Position numbers and translations under genes: made by a program. A stretch of DNA of 64,000 nt. It comes from Phycisphaerales bacterium. GTDB lineage: Bacteria; Planctomycetota; Phycisphaerae; Phycisphaerales; UBA1924. Below are positions 43,931-52,397 of this stretch, in pieces. Each line of letters begins with the position of its first letter. Position 1 is the stretch's first letter. The notes below the pieces were generated by a model. That model made no database searches. It saw nothing but the letters and a program-made list of their open reading frames with translations, and had not been told where the DNA came from. The stretch spans positions 124,001 to 188,000 of the forward strand of contig JADLFE010000007.1 in the NCBI GenBank assembly GCA_020845755.1, written 5' to 3'.

Positions 43931-44755
43931 ATGAGCGCAAAGCCTCGGACGCTGGTAATTCGGACGGCGGGAACCAACTGCGACGCGGAACTCTGCCGCG
44001 CCTTTGAGATGGCCGGCTCTGCAGTTGAGTTGGTGCATGTCGACGCGCTGATCGCCGCGCCGTCGCGGATCGATGCCTTCGACCTGATCGGCTTTCCCGG
44101 CGGGTTCAGTTACGGCGACGACATCGCGTCGGGGCGGATCATGGCGATGAAACTGCGCGAGAAACTCTACCCCGCGCTGCGAAACGCCGCCGCCCGCGGG
44201 TGCCTCATGATGGGCGTATGCAACGGGTTCCAGACGCTGGTGCAGTGCGGCCTGCTTCCCGGCCCGCGCGCCGGCGACTCCTGGCCCGCCCAGCCGCCCG
44301 AGCAGCGCTGCTCGCTCACCGACAACGCGAGTGGACGGTTCGTGGATCGATGGGTGGGCATCGAGGCACCGTCGTCGAGCGTGTGCGTGTGGACGCGCGG
44401 CCTGTCGGAGGTGGGCGAGAATCCGAGCGAACGGAGCGACCTCTTGCAACTCCCCGCGGCCCACGGCGAGGGACGGTTCGTGTGCCGCACGCCCGAGGAC
44501 CTCGCGGAATTCGAGCGCACGGGCCAGATCGCGCTGCGCTACACCGACAACTACAACGGCTCTGAGAACGCGATCGCTGGCATCTGCGATCCCTCAGGTC
44601 GTATCTTCGGGCTCATGCCTCACCCCGAGCGGTACCTTGATTGGACACGCCACCCGTACTGGACGCGATTGCCGACGTCGCTCAAGAAAGGTCCGACGCC
44701 CGGCGCGATGTTCTTCCGCAACGCGGTCGAGGCGGCGCTGGGAGTCGGCGTGTAA
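43931..44755 (+). CDS. purQ: phosphoribosylformylglycinamidine synthase subunit PurQ
   Basis: A 274-residue glutamine amidotransferase subunit that supplies ammonia to FGAM synthase in purine synthesis. Class I GATase marks are IGFPGGFSYGDDIASGR, GVCNGFQTLVQCGLLPG (nucleophile Cys97) and GLMPHPERY (His-Glu of the triad). It is slightly longer than small PurQ subunits (about 225 residues) and has YWTRLPTSLKKGPTPGAMFF at its C-terminus. Neither purL nor purS is adjacent. It is divergent from the M28 gene. Confidence 0.93.
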   Translation: MSAKPRTLVIRTAGTNCDAELCRAFEMAGSAVELVHVDALIAAPSRIDAFDLIGFPGGFSYGDDIASGRIMAMKLREKLYPALRNAAARGCLMMGVCNGFQTLVQCGLLPGPRAGDSWPAQPPEQRCSLTDNASGRFVDRWVGIEAPSSSVCVWTRGLSEVGENPSERSDLLQLPAAHGEGRFVCRTPEDLAEFERTGQIALRYTDNYNGSENAIAGICDPSGRIFGLMPHPERYLDWTRHPYWTRLPTSLKKGPTPGAMFFRNAVEAALGVGV

Positions 44756-44842
44756 TCCGTCGCGGCGCTCGATGAATCGCCGATGAAGCAAGGACTCGTC
44801 CGTGCGCGTGGCCGGACGGGTAGAGTCGTGTGATGACGCCGC

Positions 44843-46003
44843 ATGTCTGAATCCGACGCACACAGCCCGCCCAAGACCTGCGCATCCTGCGGCGGTGATA
44901 TCGCCGGGCTGTCGCGCGAGGATCGCTGCCCGAACTGCGGTGTGAAGATCGCGCACCTGGGCGAGATGCCGCCGCCGCCACCGCCGATCCCGGGATCTTC
45001 GGCGAGCGCCGATGCACTTGAGAAGGAACTCGATCCGCCGAATTGCCCGCGGTGTCACTACGACCGCGGTGGCCTGGCGCGCGGCGCGCCGTGCCCGGAG
45101 TGCGGCAAGGTGCCGGGCGTTCCCGACAACTTTCCGGCGTACCAGCCGATCAAGCAGGCGAGTCCGATCGAGCACTCCATCGGCTGCTCGAACTGCGGGT
45201 ACAACCTGCGTGGGCTGATAAGCGACGGCACATGCCCCGAGTGCGGGAGCGCCATCGGCCCGTCGCTACGCCCGGCGTATCTTCGACTCTCACCGCCGGA
45301 GTCGCTGCATCGATTCTCCACGGCGTTGCTGCTGCTCACATGGACGATTCCGCTCGCGTGGGGTGTAATCGCGTTCGGCGGGGTGCTCTTCCGCTATGCG
45401 TTCGGTGCGACGAGCACAACCCAGGAAAACATGCGGGCGATCGTCGGGTTCGGATTCGTGGTGCTCTTCTCAATCGGGACGTGGTTGATTTCCGAGCCTG
45501 ATTTCAAGGGACGGAATGGACGCGGTGCACGCAAGGGAACGCTCGGTCACAGTCAGCGGCGCCGACGCATCGCCGCGCGGGTCACGGCGGTGTTCGTGCC
45601 GGTCTCCGTGTTTGTCTGGATCATCGTGGTGGTCAGCAGGCTCGGGCGTCCAGATCTGATCGAGGTGTCGCGTGGGCTGGCGTGGCTGAGTCTGGCGGGC
45701 GTATCGGCGGCCACGGCCTCGATGGTCCACATCCTGGCGTACCGGGCCGACAACCCACGACTGACCAAGACGGCCCGGGTCGCCGAGGCGACGTGCGGCG
45801 CGATGTTTGCGTTGGAGATCATCCTGTTTCTCATCACGGTGGCGGCGGCCAGATTGGGCGCAACCTCGATCGGTTGCCTTGTGATCACGCGGTTCTTTGC
45901 CATCGTTTCGGTGAGTTTGCTCATCGGCGCGATCGTCGAACTTCGCCAGCAGATCGGGATCTACCTGACGGCCGGTCAGGAGCCGCCGGAACAAATCCCC
46001 TGA
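44843..46003 (+). CDS. membrane protein with three N-terminal zinc ribbons
   Basis: A 386-residue protein. The N-terminal cytosolic part has CASCGGDIAGL/CPNCG, CPRCHYDRGGL/CPECG and CSNCGYNLRGL/CPECG, three related two-knuckle ribbons, separated by Pro-rich linkers. The C-terminal part (about residues 160-375) has about six membrane segments. This CxxCGY-x-L-x-GL-x(n)-CPECG ribbon is characteristic of planctomycetal membrane proteins of unknown function. The next gene, at 46145, has the same layout with one ribbon. Confidence 0.8.
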   Translation: MSESDAHSPPKTCASCGGDIAGLSREDRCPNCGVKIAHLGEMPPPPPPIPGSSASADALEKELDPPNCPRCHYDRGGLARGAPCPECGKVPGVPDNFPAYQPIKQASPIEHSIGCSNCGYNLRGLISDGTCPECGSAIGPSLRPAYLRLSPPESLHRFSTALLLLTWTIPLAWGVIAFGGVLFRYAFGATSTTQENMRAIVGFGFVVLFSIGTWLISEPDFKGRNGRGARKGTLGHSQRRRRIAARVTAVFVPVSVFVWIIVVVSRLGRPDLIEVSRGLAWLSLAGVSAATASMVHILAYRADNPRLTKTARVAEATCGAMFALEIILFLITVAAARLGATSIGCLVITRFFAIVSVSLLIGAIVELRQQIGIYLTAGQEPPEQIP

Positions 46004-46144
46004 ACGTGTTGATATTCCCGGTTCGGCGGATTCTGCAACCAAACTTGCTTCGGTCGGTACACTGATACGAGCCCCGCACTCTGGGGAAGTGTCTGTATTG
46101 CGTCCCCCGCAGCGGAGCGGGGCACGATTCGGAGGCCGTGCCGA

Positions 46145-47242
46145 ATGGCCCGCACACTCAAAGGCGACCTGGCCCCGCCCGAATGGACCTGCTTCGAGTG
46201 CGGGTACAGCCTTGCCGGCCTTCACATGGGCGGCAAGTGCCCTGAGTGCGGCACGATCATCGCGCTGCCGAGATCGTCCGCCACGCGCGACGACCACATG
46301 ACCGACGCGCCGATCCCGTATCTCAAGGGCATGGCCGCCGGGTACTTCATGATGATGCTTGGCGGCGTGGGGATGATCGTGTTCTCGATGCTCGCGAAGA
46401 ACAACGCCGAGCCGTGGTACCTCATCGCGGGGACACTCGCGGCGGGATCCTGGTGGGCGGGGGTCTTTGTCGTCACGCAGCCGCGCCGCTCGGCGGTGCG
46501 CCCATACGCCGAGATGGTGCAGGAGTGGATGCGAACTCGGATGACCAATCGCGTGTCGCAGGCCCTTTGGCCTCTGGCGTTCGCGGTGGGCGCGACGTCG
46601 ATGTTCGTGCACCAGGCGGCGATCACCGCCGCGATGGCATCCCCGACAGCACCCGTCGGCGGGCTGAGCGTCACACCGGGCGGCGTGATCGCGCTCTACA
46701 GCCTGGCGGGGCTGTGCGTGCTGGGTGCGTCGCTGGGCCTGGTGCCGCTCTGCGTGCAACTCTCGGATATCGCCGATTGGTCGGGCGACACGGGGCTCGG
46801 CAATCGCCTGCGCGTGGCGGCGTGGGGTCTTGCGTTCGGCATACCGACCGTCACGTTTACACCCCTGCTCGCATCGCTCAACGGCGTGCCGCAGGCGATC
46901 CTCGTCGTCCTCAACATCATGTTCGCGCTATCGATCATCACGCTGGTCGGATGCTCGCTGGTGTTTCTGACCTGCCTGTTCAGCCAGTGCAGCATGGCGT
47001 TCTGGGCGGTGCGGAACTCGATCACGGGGCGGGAGCGCGACATCCGTGTCGCGACGCGGAAGGCCGAACGCTACGACGAGATCGTGAGCCGCCAGATGGC
47101 AAATGCCCCGGTCGATCCGCCCGCGCGGCTCGACGACACCCCGCCGATATCGAATTCGCCGCGTCCGTCGGGCGTCAGGCCCAAGGGCCCGTATGTCGAG
47201 CCCGCCAAACCCGGCGAGTCCTATGGCCTGGCGGACGACTAA
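46145..47242 (+). CDS. membrane protein with one N-terminal zinc ribbon
   Basis: A 365-residue protein. The ribbon CFECGYSLAGLHMGGKCPEC is at residues about 16-35. Six or more membrane segments follow (AAGYFMMMLGGVGMIVFSML, WYLIAGTLAAGSWWAGVFVV, VIALYSLAGLCVLGASLGLV, AILVVLNIMFALSIITLVGC). A polar, Pro-rich C-terminal tail ends the protein. It may be a distant relative of the preceding gene. mnmA starts 45 bases downstream. Function unknown. Confidence 0.8.
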   Translation: MARTLKGDLAPPEWTCFECGYSLAGLHMGGKCPECGTIIALPRSSATRDDHMTDAPIPYLKGMAAGYFMMMLGGVGMIVFSMLAKNNAEPWYLIAGTLAAGSWWAGVFVVTQPRRSAVRPYAEMVQEWMRTRMTNRVSQALWPLAFAVGATSMFVHQAAITAAMASPTAPVGGLSVTPGGVIALYSLAGLCVLGASLGLVPLCVQLSDIADWSGDTGLGNRLRVAAWGLAFGIPTVTFTPLLASLNGVPQAILVVLNIMFALSIITLVGCSLVFLTCLFSQCSMAFWAVRNSITGRERDIRVATRKAERYDEIVSRQMANAPVDPPARLDDTPPISNSPRPSGVRPKGPYVEPAKPGESYGLADD

Positions 47243-47287
47243 CCACCCGCCGCGCCCGCTCAAGCACCTCCCCCACTACGATTCCCT

Positions 47288-48526
47288 GTGACGAACGCGC
47301 GTTCCAAAGTGCTCGTGGCGATGTCCGGCGGCGTGGATTCATCCGTCGCGGCCGCGCTCCTGGTGCGCCAGGGCTTTGACGTCGTCGGCTGCTTCATGCG
47401 TCTGGGCTCGCCCGGCGAATCGCTCGACCTGCTCGTGCCCGGCGATACCTGCGACCTGCCGCGCGCTGATGCAATGGGCGAAGCACCGGGCGGGCGACGC
47501 CCCGGCGTGAAGATCGGGCACCAGGGGTGCTGCTCGGTGGGCGATGCGGCCGACGCGCGGCTTGTGGCGGCACAGATCGGCATCCCGTTCTATGTCTGCA
47601 ACTTCAAGAAGGACTTCAACCGCATCATCGACTACTTCGCGGGCGAGTACGAGGCGGGACGCACGCCCAACCCGTGCGTGCGATGCAACGACTGGCTGAA
47701 GTTCGGCAAGTTGCGCGAGTACGCCGCCCAGATCGGCGCGGAGTTCGTCGCCAGCGGGCACTACGCGCGCGTCGGGCGCGACGAGAGCGGCGAGCATCGC
47801 CTGTTCCGCGGCTATGACTCCGACAAGGACCAGAGCTACGTGCTCTTCGGCGTGCCGCGGGAGCACCTGGCGCACATGATGCTCCCGATCGGCGGCTTCG
47901 AGAAGCCGATGGTGCGCGACATGGCACGACGCTTCGGGCTGCCGGTCTTCGACAAGCCCGATTCGCAGGAAATCTGCTTCGTCCCGGACAACGACTACGC
48001 GGGGCTCTTGGAGCGGCGGAATCCCGCGCTCATGCGCACGGGGCGTGTGCTTGACGCGGAAGGGCGCGAGGTCGGAACTCACGATGGGCAGCACCGCTAC
48101 ACGATCGGGCAGCGGCGTGGGCTGTCGGTATCGCTCGGATATCCGGTGTATGTGGTCAGCAAGGACGCCGCGAGCAACACGGTGGTCGTCGGTCCGCGCG
48201 AGATGCTGTCGGCGACACGATGCGAGGCGGGCGAGGCCAACTGGCTGGTGGACGAGTGGGACGGCCCGCGCCGGGTCTATGCGAAATTCCGCTACAACTC
48301 CGATCCTGTGGAGGCGCTGGCGACGATCGAGCGCGGGGTGCCGCGGCCCGGGCCCTCGGGGCGCGCCGGCGCGTTCTCGGTCGTGTTCAATGAGCCACAG
48401 TTTGCGGTCGCACCGGGACAGGCGATCGTCCTCTTTGACGAGGATCACCCGGATGTGGTGCTGGGTGGAGGGTGGATAACCCGCGCGTGGCGCGAAGAGT
48501 CCGCCCCCAGAGCACCCGGTTCCTAG
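47288..48526 (+). CDS. mnmA: tRNA-specific 2-thiouridylase MnmA
   Basis: A 412-residue enzyme that makes 2-thiouridine at position 34 of tRNA-Lys, Glu and Gln. It has the PP-loop AMSGGVDSSVAAALL (residues about 11-25), NPCVRCNDWLKFG (first catalytic Cys), ASGHYARV, DKDQSYVLFGV, SQEICFVPDNDY (second catalytic Cys) and HRYTIGQRRGL. A 40-residue insertion between the PP-loop domain strands (about residues 40-80, with extra Cys) is longer than in E. coli. GTG 47288 is the start; no strong ribosome binding site. Confidence 0.95.
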   Translation: MTNARSKVLVAMSGGVDSSVAAALLVRQGFDVVGCFMRLGSPGESLDLLVPGDTCDLPRADAMGEAPGGRRPGVKIGHQGCCSVGDAADARLVAAQIGIPFYVCNFKKDFNRIIDYFAGEYEAGRTPNPCVRCNDWLKFGKLREYAAQIGAEFVASGHYARVGRDESGEHRLFRGYDSDKDQSYVLFGVPREHLAHMMLPIGGFEKPMVRDMARRFGLPVFDKPDSQEICFVPDNDYAGLLERRNPALMRTGRVLDAEGREVGTHDGQHRYTIGQRRGLSVSLGYPVYVVSKDAASNTVVVGPREMLSATRCEAGEANWLVDEWDGPRRVYAKFRYNSDPVEALATIERGVPRPGPSGRAGAFSVVFNEPQFAVAPGQAIVLFDEDHPDVVLGGGWITRAWREESAPRAPGS

Positions 48527-48613
48527 TCGCGCTGCACTTCGCGTCTCAAGGTCATGTGACTGGCGGTCGATGCTCCGTGCGACCAAGCGGACCATTTCAC
48601 GGAGTATGTGCAT

Positions 48614-49780
48614 ATGCGTATCAAGATTCTCTGCGTCGTCACTCTTCTCGCCGCCGCGGGCCTTCCTACCGCGATCGGCTCGTCGCTCATCAACCCGCCC
48701 GAGCACGCAACGCCCACGCAACCGGCGGCCAAGCCCAAGCAGGAAACCACCAAGACCGAAACCAAGACCGAGTCGAAGGCCGAGGGCAAGAGCGAAGGCA
48801 AGACGGACGCGAAGTCAGCCGTCAAGTCGACGGGAAAGACCACGACCGGTGCCAAGACCGAAGGGAAGACCGAAGGCAAAGCCGAGACCGACAAGGACGC
48901 AACTGGCGCGAACGACAAGGCCGCCGGCGGGCACGATGAGCCCACCACGATGACCAACTCGTCGAAGCCCGCGACCAAGTCGTCGGCGGTTCTCTCGGGC
49001 GACGGCACGGTCACGGCGGATCAGGCCCTGGCGTTCCTCACCGAAGGCAACGCACGCTGGGTGAGCAACTCTCCGCTGGCGCCCAACACCGAGTCGTCAC
49101 GCCGCGCGGAAGTCGCGGAGAACGGGCAGAAGCCGTTTGTCACGGTGCTCACGTGCGCCGATTCGCGCCTGCCTGTCGAGCGGATCTTCGATCGCGGTGT
49201 GGGCGATGTGTTCGTCGTGCGCGTCGCGGGCAACGTCGCGGGTGGGAGCGAGACGGGAACGATCGAGTATGGCGTGGGACATCTGAAGACGCCGCTCCTG
49301 GTCGTCATGGGGCACACCAAGTGCGGCGCGGTGGCGGCCGCGGCCAGCGGCGCGGACGTCCACGGGCACATCGCTGAACTGGTGTCTCAGATCACACCCG
49401 CGGTGGAACGTGCCAAACGCGCGAATCCGAGCCTGACCGGCAACGACCTCGCGGCAGCGTCGGTGAAAGAAAACGTGTGGCAGACGGTCTTCCAACTCTT
49501 CAAGAGCAGCCCAGAGTTTCTCGAGGCGGTCCAGGGCGGGAAACTGAAGGTCGTGGGCGCCGTGTGCGACATCTCGACGGGCAAGGTCGAGTGGATGGGC
49601 GAGCACCCGTGGCAGAGCGAACTCATCGCGGCGTTTGCGCCCAAGGGAGGCACCAGCGCTCACGCCTCGCGCGAGAACGAGTCGGGCCATGATGCCCACG
49701 CCGACCAGCACCCGACGCAGGCCGAGCCCGCGACGCAGACCGCGTCGCACGGCGAGCACGACGAACACGACGAGCACTAG
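48614..49780 (+). CDS. secreted beta-class carbonic anhydrase with disordered linker and His-rich tail
   Basis: A 388-residue protein with a signal peptide (LCVVTLLAAAGLPTAIGSS), a long Lys/Thr/Glu repeat linker (about residues 40-100; units like KTEGKTEGK), and a beta-carbonic anhydrase domain (about 130-330). Zinc ligands are Cys181 (LTCADSR), His234 and Cys237 (GHTKCG), with the Asp-Arg pair after Cys181; VVRVAGNV and TIEYGVGHLKTPLLVVMGH are also typical. The tail has many His, Asp and Glu (EHDEHDEH). ATG 48614 is chosen because GGAG lies nine bases upstream; an in-frame GTG is at 48608. A terminator hairpin follows. Confidence 0.92.
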   Translation: MRIKILCVVTLLAAAGLPTAIGSSLINPPEHATPTQPAAKPKQETTKTETKTESKAEGKSEGKTDAKSAVKSTGKTTTGAKTEGKTEGKAETDKDATGANDKAAGGHDEPTTMTNSSKPATKSSAVLSGDGTVTADQALAFLTEGNARWVSNSPLAPNTESSRRAEVAENGQKPFVTVLTCADSRLPVERIFDRGVGDVFVVRVAGNVAGGSETGTIEYGVGHLKTPLLVVMGHTKCGAVAAAASGADVHGHIAELVSQITPAVERAKRANPSLTGNDLAAASVKENVWQTVFQLFKSSPEFLEAVQGGKLKVVGAVCDISTGKVEWMGEHPWQSELIAAFAPKGGTSAHASRENESGHDAHADQHPTQAEPATQTASHGEHDEHDEH

Positions 49781-49821
49781 CCCGTCGGTTCACGCGACTG
49801 AAAATGTGTGATCCTCCGTAG

Positions 49822-49850
49822 TCGCCGTGCCACCTTGGTGCGGCGATTTT
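49822..49850 (+). terminator. intrinsic terminator after the carbonic anhydrase gene
   Basis: The outer stem TCGCCG/CGGCGA and inner stem CACC/GGTG are followed by TTTT. It lies 42 bases after the stop at 49780. Confidence 0.72.
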
Positions 49851-49990
49851 ACTTGAACGGAGCGGTGTTCGTGGCAACAGACGCGTGCTGCACGGCGCAT
49901 CGACTCGAGACGAGAGTCGCGTGACGCATCACGCCGATGGACATGAAGGAATTGGCTATGGGATGAGGAAGCGATAGAACCAAAGCCTCG

Positions 49991-50494
49991 CTATCGCCGC
50001 TCGTCCGGCTTGCCTTCCGGCTCTGGCTTGGAATCGCCCACGCCGGGCACCAGTTCCGCGCCGGGGGTTGATTCGGCTTGCAGGCCCGCGGCCTTCCATT
50101 CCTTGATCCCGCCGAAGAAGAGGCGGACATCGTCGTATTCGAGTTCCAACAACTTCTTGGTCAGGCTTCGGGCCAGGATGGCCGAGCGGTCGTTGTCATA
50201 GACGACGATGGTCGAGAACTCCTCCAACTTGGGATCGCGCTTCTTGACCTTGTTCAGATCGGGCAGTCGGAGATTCATCGCGCCGGGCAGACGCTCGGCC
50301 TCGAAGCGCTTCCGCGAACGCGGGTCGATCAGCACCACCCGGTCCGGGTTCTTGGCCCGCTCTGTGATCATCGCCCGAAGTTCCGCCAATTCGATAGGCT
50401 TGATGTCCTTGTCCGTGATGTTTGTCTCGCACGCGCCGAGCAATGCGGCGGCGGCGGCGAGTCCGAGGCAGGTCACAACGCGAACCGTGTTCAT
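49991..50494 (-). CDS. rhodanese-like lipoprotein lacking the catalytic cysteine
   Basis: A 167-residue protein with a lipoprotein signal (LGLAAAAALLGAC; lipidated Cys at about residue 22) and a rhodanese-like domain: IELAELRAMI, VVLIDPRSRKRFEAERLPGAMNL, FSTIVVYDNDRSAILA and FFGGIKEWKAAGL. In active rhodaneses the loop reads YCxxGxRS; here it is YDNDRSA, so the nucleophile is missing and thiosulfate sulfurtransferase activity is unlikely. It may be a binding or scaffold protein. ATG 50494; a GTG at 50500 would add two residues. Divergent from the DsbD-N-like gene. Confidence 0.85.
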   Translation of the reverse strand: MNTVRVVTCLGLAAAAALLGACETNITDKDIKPIELAELRAMITERAKNPDRVVLIDPRSRKRFEAERLPGAMNLRLPDLNKVKKRDPKLEEFSTIVVYDNDRSAILARSLTKKLLELEYDDVRLFFGGIKEWKAAGLQAESTPGAELVPGVGDSKPEPEGKPDERR

Positions 50495-50549
50495 GGGCAC
50501 AGCGTACCCCGGGCGCGAGAACGCCGCCCGTCGGCCCAGGAGGATCGAG

Positions 50550-51476
50550 ATGAATCAATCCCGGCGTTCAACGACCCGACGAGCCGAGCGCCTGGCCGCA
50601 CTTGCCTGGCTGGCGGCAGGCGGGATTCTGGGCGGATGTGCAGCCCATGCGACCGCTGCGCGAGCACCGGCGGCCGCTCCGGTCAGCACGCCCCAGCCCG
50701 GGCAGACCCATGCCCGCGTGGAGGTGCTGCTTCCCAGGGCCGTCGTGCCGGGGAGCACGATGGATGTGGGCGTGAAGTTCACGATCGAGAAGGATTGGCA
50801 CCTGTATTGGAACGGCCAGAACGACAGCGGCACGCCGATCGTGCTGGAATTGAAAATGCCGGCGGGTTTCAAGGCCCACGATACGCTGTGGCCGGCGCCC
50901 GAGCGCCTGGTTGAGCCCGGCGAGATTCTCAATCACGTGTACGAGCGTGAGGTGATCCTGATCGTGCCGGTCGACGTCGCCAACGACGCGAAGGTCGGAA
51001 CGGCCGAGATCGCGGTCGAGGCCCGCTGGCTGGCGTGCAAATCGGCGTGCGTGCCGGAATCGGGCGGGGCGAAGGCGTCGGTGTCGGTGAGCGCGGTGCC
51101 GTTTGATCAGGCGGCCCTGTATGTCCACGCGGAGGTCGCCAAGGCCCGGGCGGCCCTGCCGATCGGCCTCGCCAAAGAGGACCCCAGGGTGAAAACCACG
51201 ATCGCGGGACGGCAGGTGACGATTCTGATTGCGGGTGCCAGGGATGTCACTTTCATGCCCGGACCGGAATGCACCCAGGTAAAAAACCTGGCAGAAAGAG
51301 GCACGACGCAGGGTGAACGCCTGGTCGTTGACCTGGAGGAAGGTCCTAAGCCCATTCGTATATCTGGAATTGTTCGGGTCACGAACTCTGAGGGGAACCG
51401 AGCGTATTATCACATAGATACCCACGCGGGCGCACGCCCAGAAGGTGGGCAAGATCGTCCGGCTTCCGGGCGTTAG
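50550..51476 (+). CDS. DsbD N-terminal domain-like lipoprotein
   Basis: A 308-residue protein with a lipoprotein signal (LAAGGILGGC) and a periplasmic immunoglobulin-like domain related to the N-terminal domain of thiol:disulfide interchange protein DsbD: FTIEKDWHLYWNGQNDSGTP, LWPAPERLVEPGEILNHVYE and WLACKSACVPESG. The last contains the Cys-x3-Cys pair that is the redox centre in this domain. The membrane and thioredoxin parts of DsbD are missing. A strong AGGAGG lies eight bases before ATG 50550. The redoxin gene is next on the same strand, which supports a thiol-redox role in the envelope. Confidence 0.82.
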   Translation: MNQSRRSTTRRAERLAALAWLAAGGILGGCAAHATAARAPAAAPVSTPQPGQTHARVEVLLPRAVVPGSTMDVGVKFTIEKDWHLYWNGQNDSGTPIVLELKMPAGFKAHDTLWPAPERLVEPGEILNHVYEREVILIVPVDVANDAKVGTAEIAVEARWLACKSACVPESGGAKASVSVSAVPFDQAALYVHAEVAKARAALPIGLAKEDPRVKTTIAGRQVTILIAGARDVTFMPGPECTQVKNLAERGTTQGERLVVDLEEGPKPIRISGIVRVTNSEGNRAYYHIDTHAGARPEGGQDRPASGR

Positions 51477-51600
51477 ACGGCATGGATTGATGCACGCGAG
51501 CACATCTGGTCGAAGACGGGCGGCCGAGGGAGCGGCGAGTTGCTGTCTCTCGGGCCCGCCATGCAGGCCGAAGTTCGAAACCACACAAGGAGATGAATCG

Positions 51601-52284
51601 ATGAAACAGCTTTGGAGCCTCGTCGCGGTTGGTGTGATTGCCATGAGCGCGTCGGTGGTGGCCCAGGAGGGTGCCAAGCCCGCTGCCAAGCCGGGCGAGA
51701 AGCAGGTCCAACCGGCCCAAGACGGGAAGAAGGACGCGAAGAAGGACAAGGTCGAGGTGAAGGTCGGCGAGAAGGCGCCTGAGTTCTCGCTCAAGGACAC
51801 CGACGGCAAAGAGCATGCGCTCTCGTCGCTGTCGGGCAAGATCGTCGTGCTGGAGTGGTTCAACCCCGATTGCCCATTTGTTCAGAAGCAGCACGAGAAG
51901 ACGACCACCATGGCCGACCTGGTGAAGAAGTACGGCGACAAGGTGACATTCCTGGCGATCAATAGCAACGCCCCGGGCAGCATGGGATCGGGCAAGGACC
52001 GCAACGCCAAGGCGAAGACCGACTGGAAATTGGACTACCCGATCCTGCTCGATGAGTCGGGCGAGGTGGGCAAGGCGTATCAGTCGAAGAACACCCCCAC
52101 CATGTACGTCATCGATGCCAAGGGCAATCTGGCCTATTGGGGCGCGATCGACGACGACAGCAGCGCCGACAAGGCCGGGAAAACCAATTACGTCGGCAAG
52201 GCCCTGGACGAACTGCTCGCGGGGAAGCCCGTGTCGCAGAGCAAGACCAAGCCCTACGGCTGCAATGTGAAGTACAAGAACTGA
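51601..52284 (+). CDS. secreted thioredoxin-fold protein (redoxin/AhpC-TSA type)
   Basis: A 227-residue protein with a signal peptide (LVAVGVIAMSASVVAQ), a Lys/Pro-rich linker (about residues 25-55) and a thioredoxin-fold domain (KVGEKAPEFSLKDTDGKEHAL, GKIVVLEWFNPDCPFVQKQH, LDYPILLDESGEVGKAYQSK, TPTMYVIDAKG). The active-site position has a single Cys in PDCPFV instead of Cys-x-x-Cys; a second Cys lies near the C-terminus (YGCNVKYK). AAGGAG precedes ATG 51601. A GC hairpin with a short T-tract (52343-52374) may terminate this gene before rseP. Confidence 0.87.
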   Translation: MKQLWSLVAVGVIAMSASVVAQEGAKPAAKPGEKQVQPAQDGKKDAKKDKVEVKVGEKAPEFSLKDTDGKEHALSSLSGKIVVLEWFNPDCPFVQKQHEKTTTMADLVKKYGDKVTFLAINSNAPGSMGSGKDRNAKAKTDWKLDYPILLDESGEVGKAYQSKNTPTMYVIDAKGNLAYWGAIDDDSSADKAGKTNYVGKALDELLAGKPVSQSKTKPYGCNVKYKN

Positions 52285-52342
52285 TCGTGCGGATTCGGTG
52301 GGAATCTCCCGCTGAATCGGGCCGATAATTGTGGACTGCGCC

Positions 52343-52374
52343 GGGGCCTGGTTGACGCCGGGCCCCTGCTTTTG
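52343..52374 (+). terminator. possible intrinsic terminator after the redoxin gene
   Basis: The stem GGGGCC/GGCCCC with a 12-base loop is followed by TGCTTTTG. It lies 59 bases after the redoxin stop. The T-tract is short. Confidence 0.45.
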
Positions 52375-52397
52375 TCGGATGGCACGGAGGCACGCTG

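Noticed and set aside
45470..46759. Minus-strand frame opposite the zinc-ribbon membrane proteins
   Set aside because: His/Arg/Asp-rich composition typical of antisense frames in GC-rich DNA; both plus-strand genes have coherent membrane segments and ribbons.
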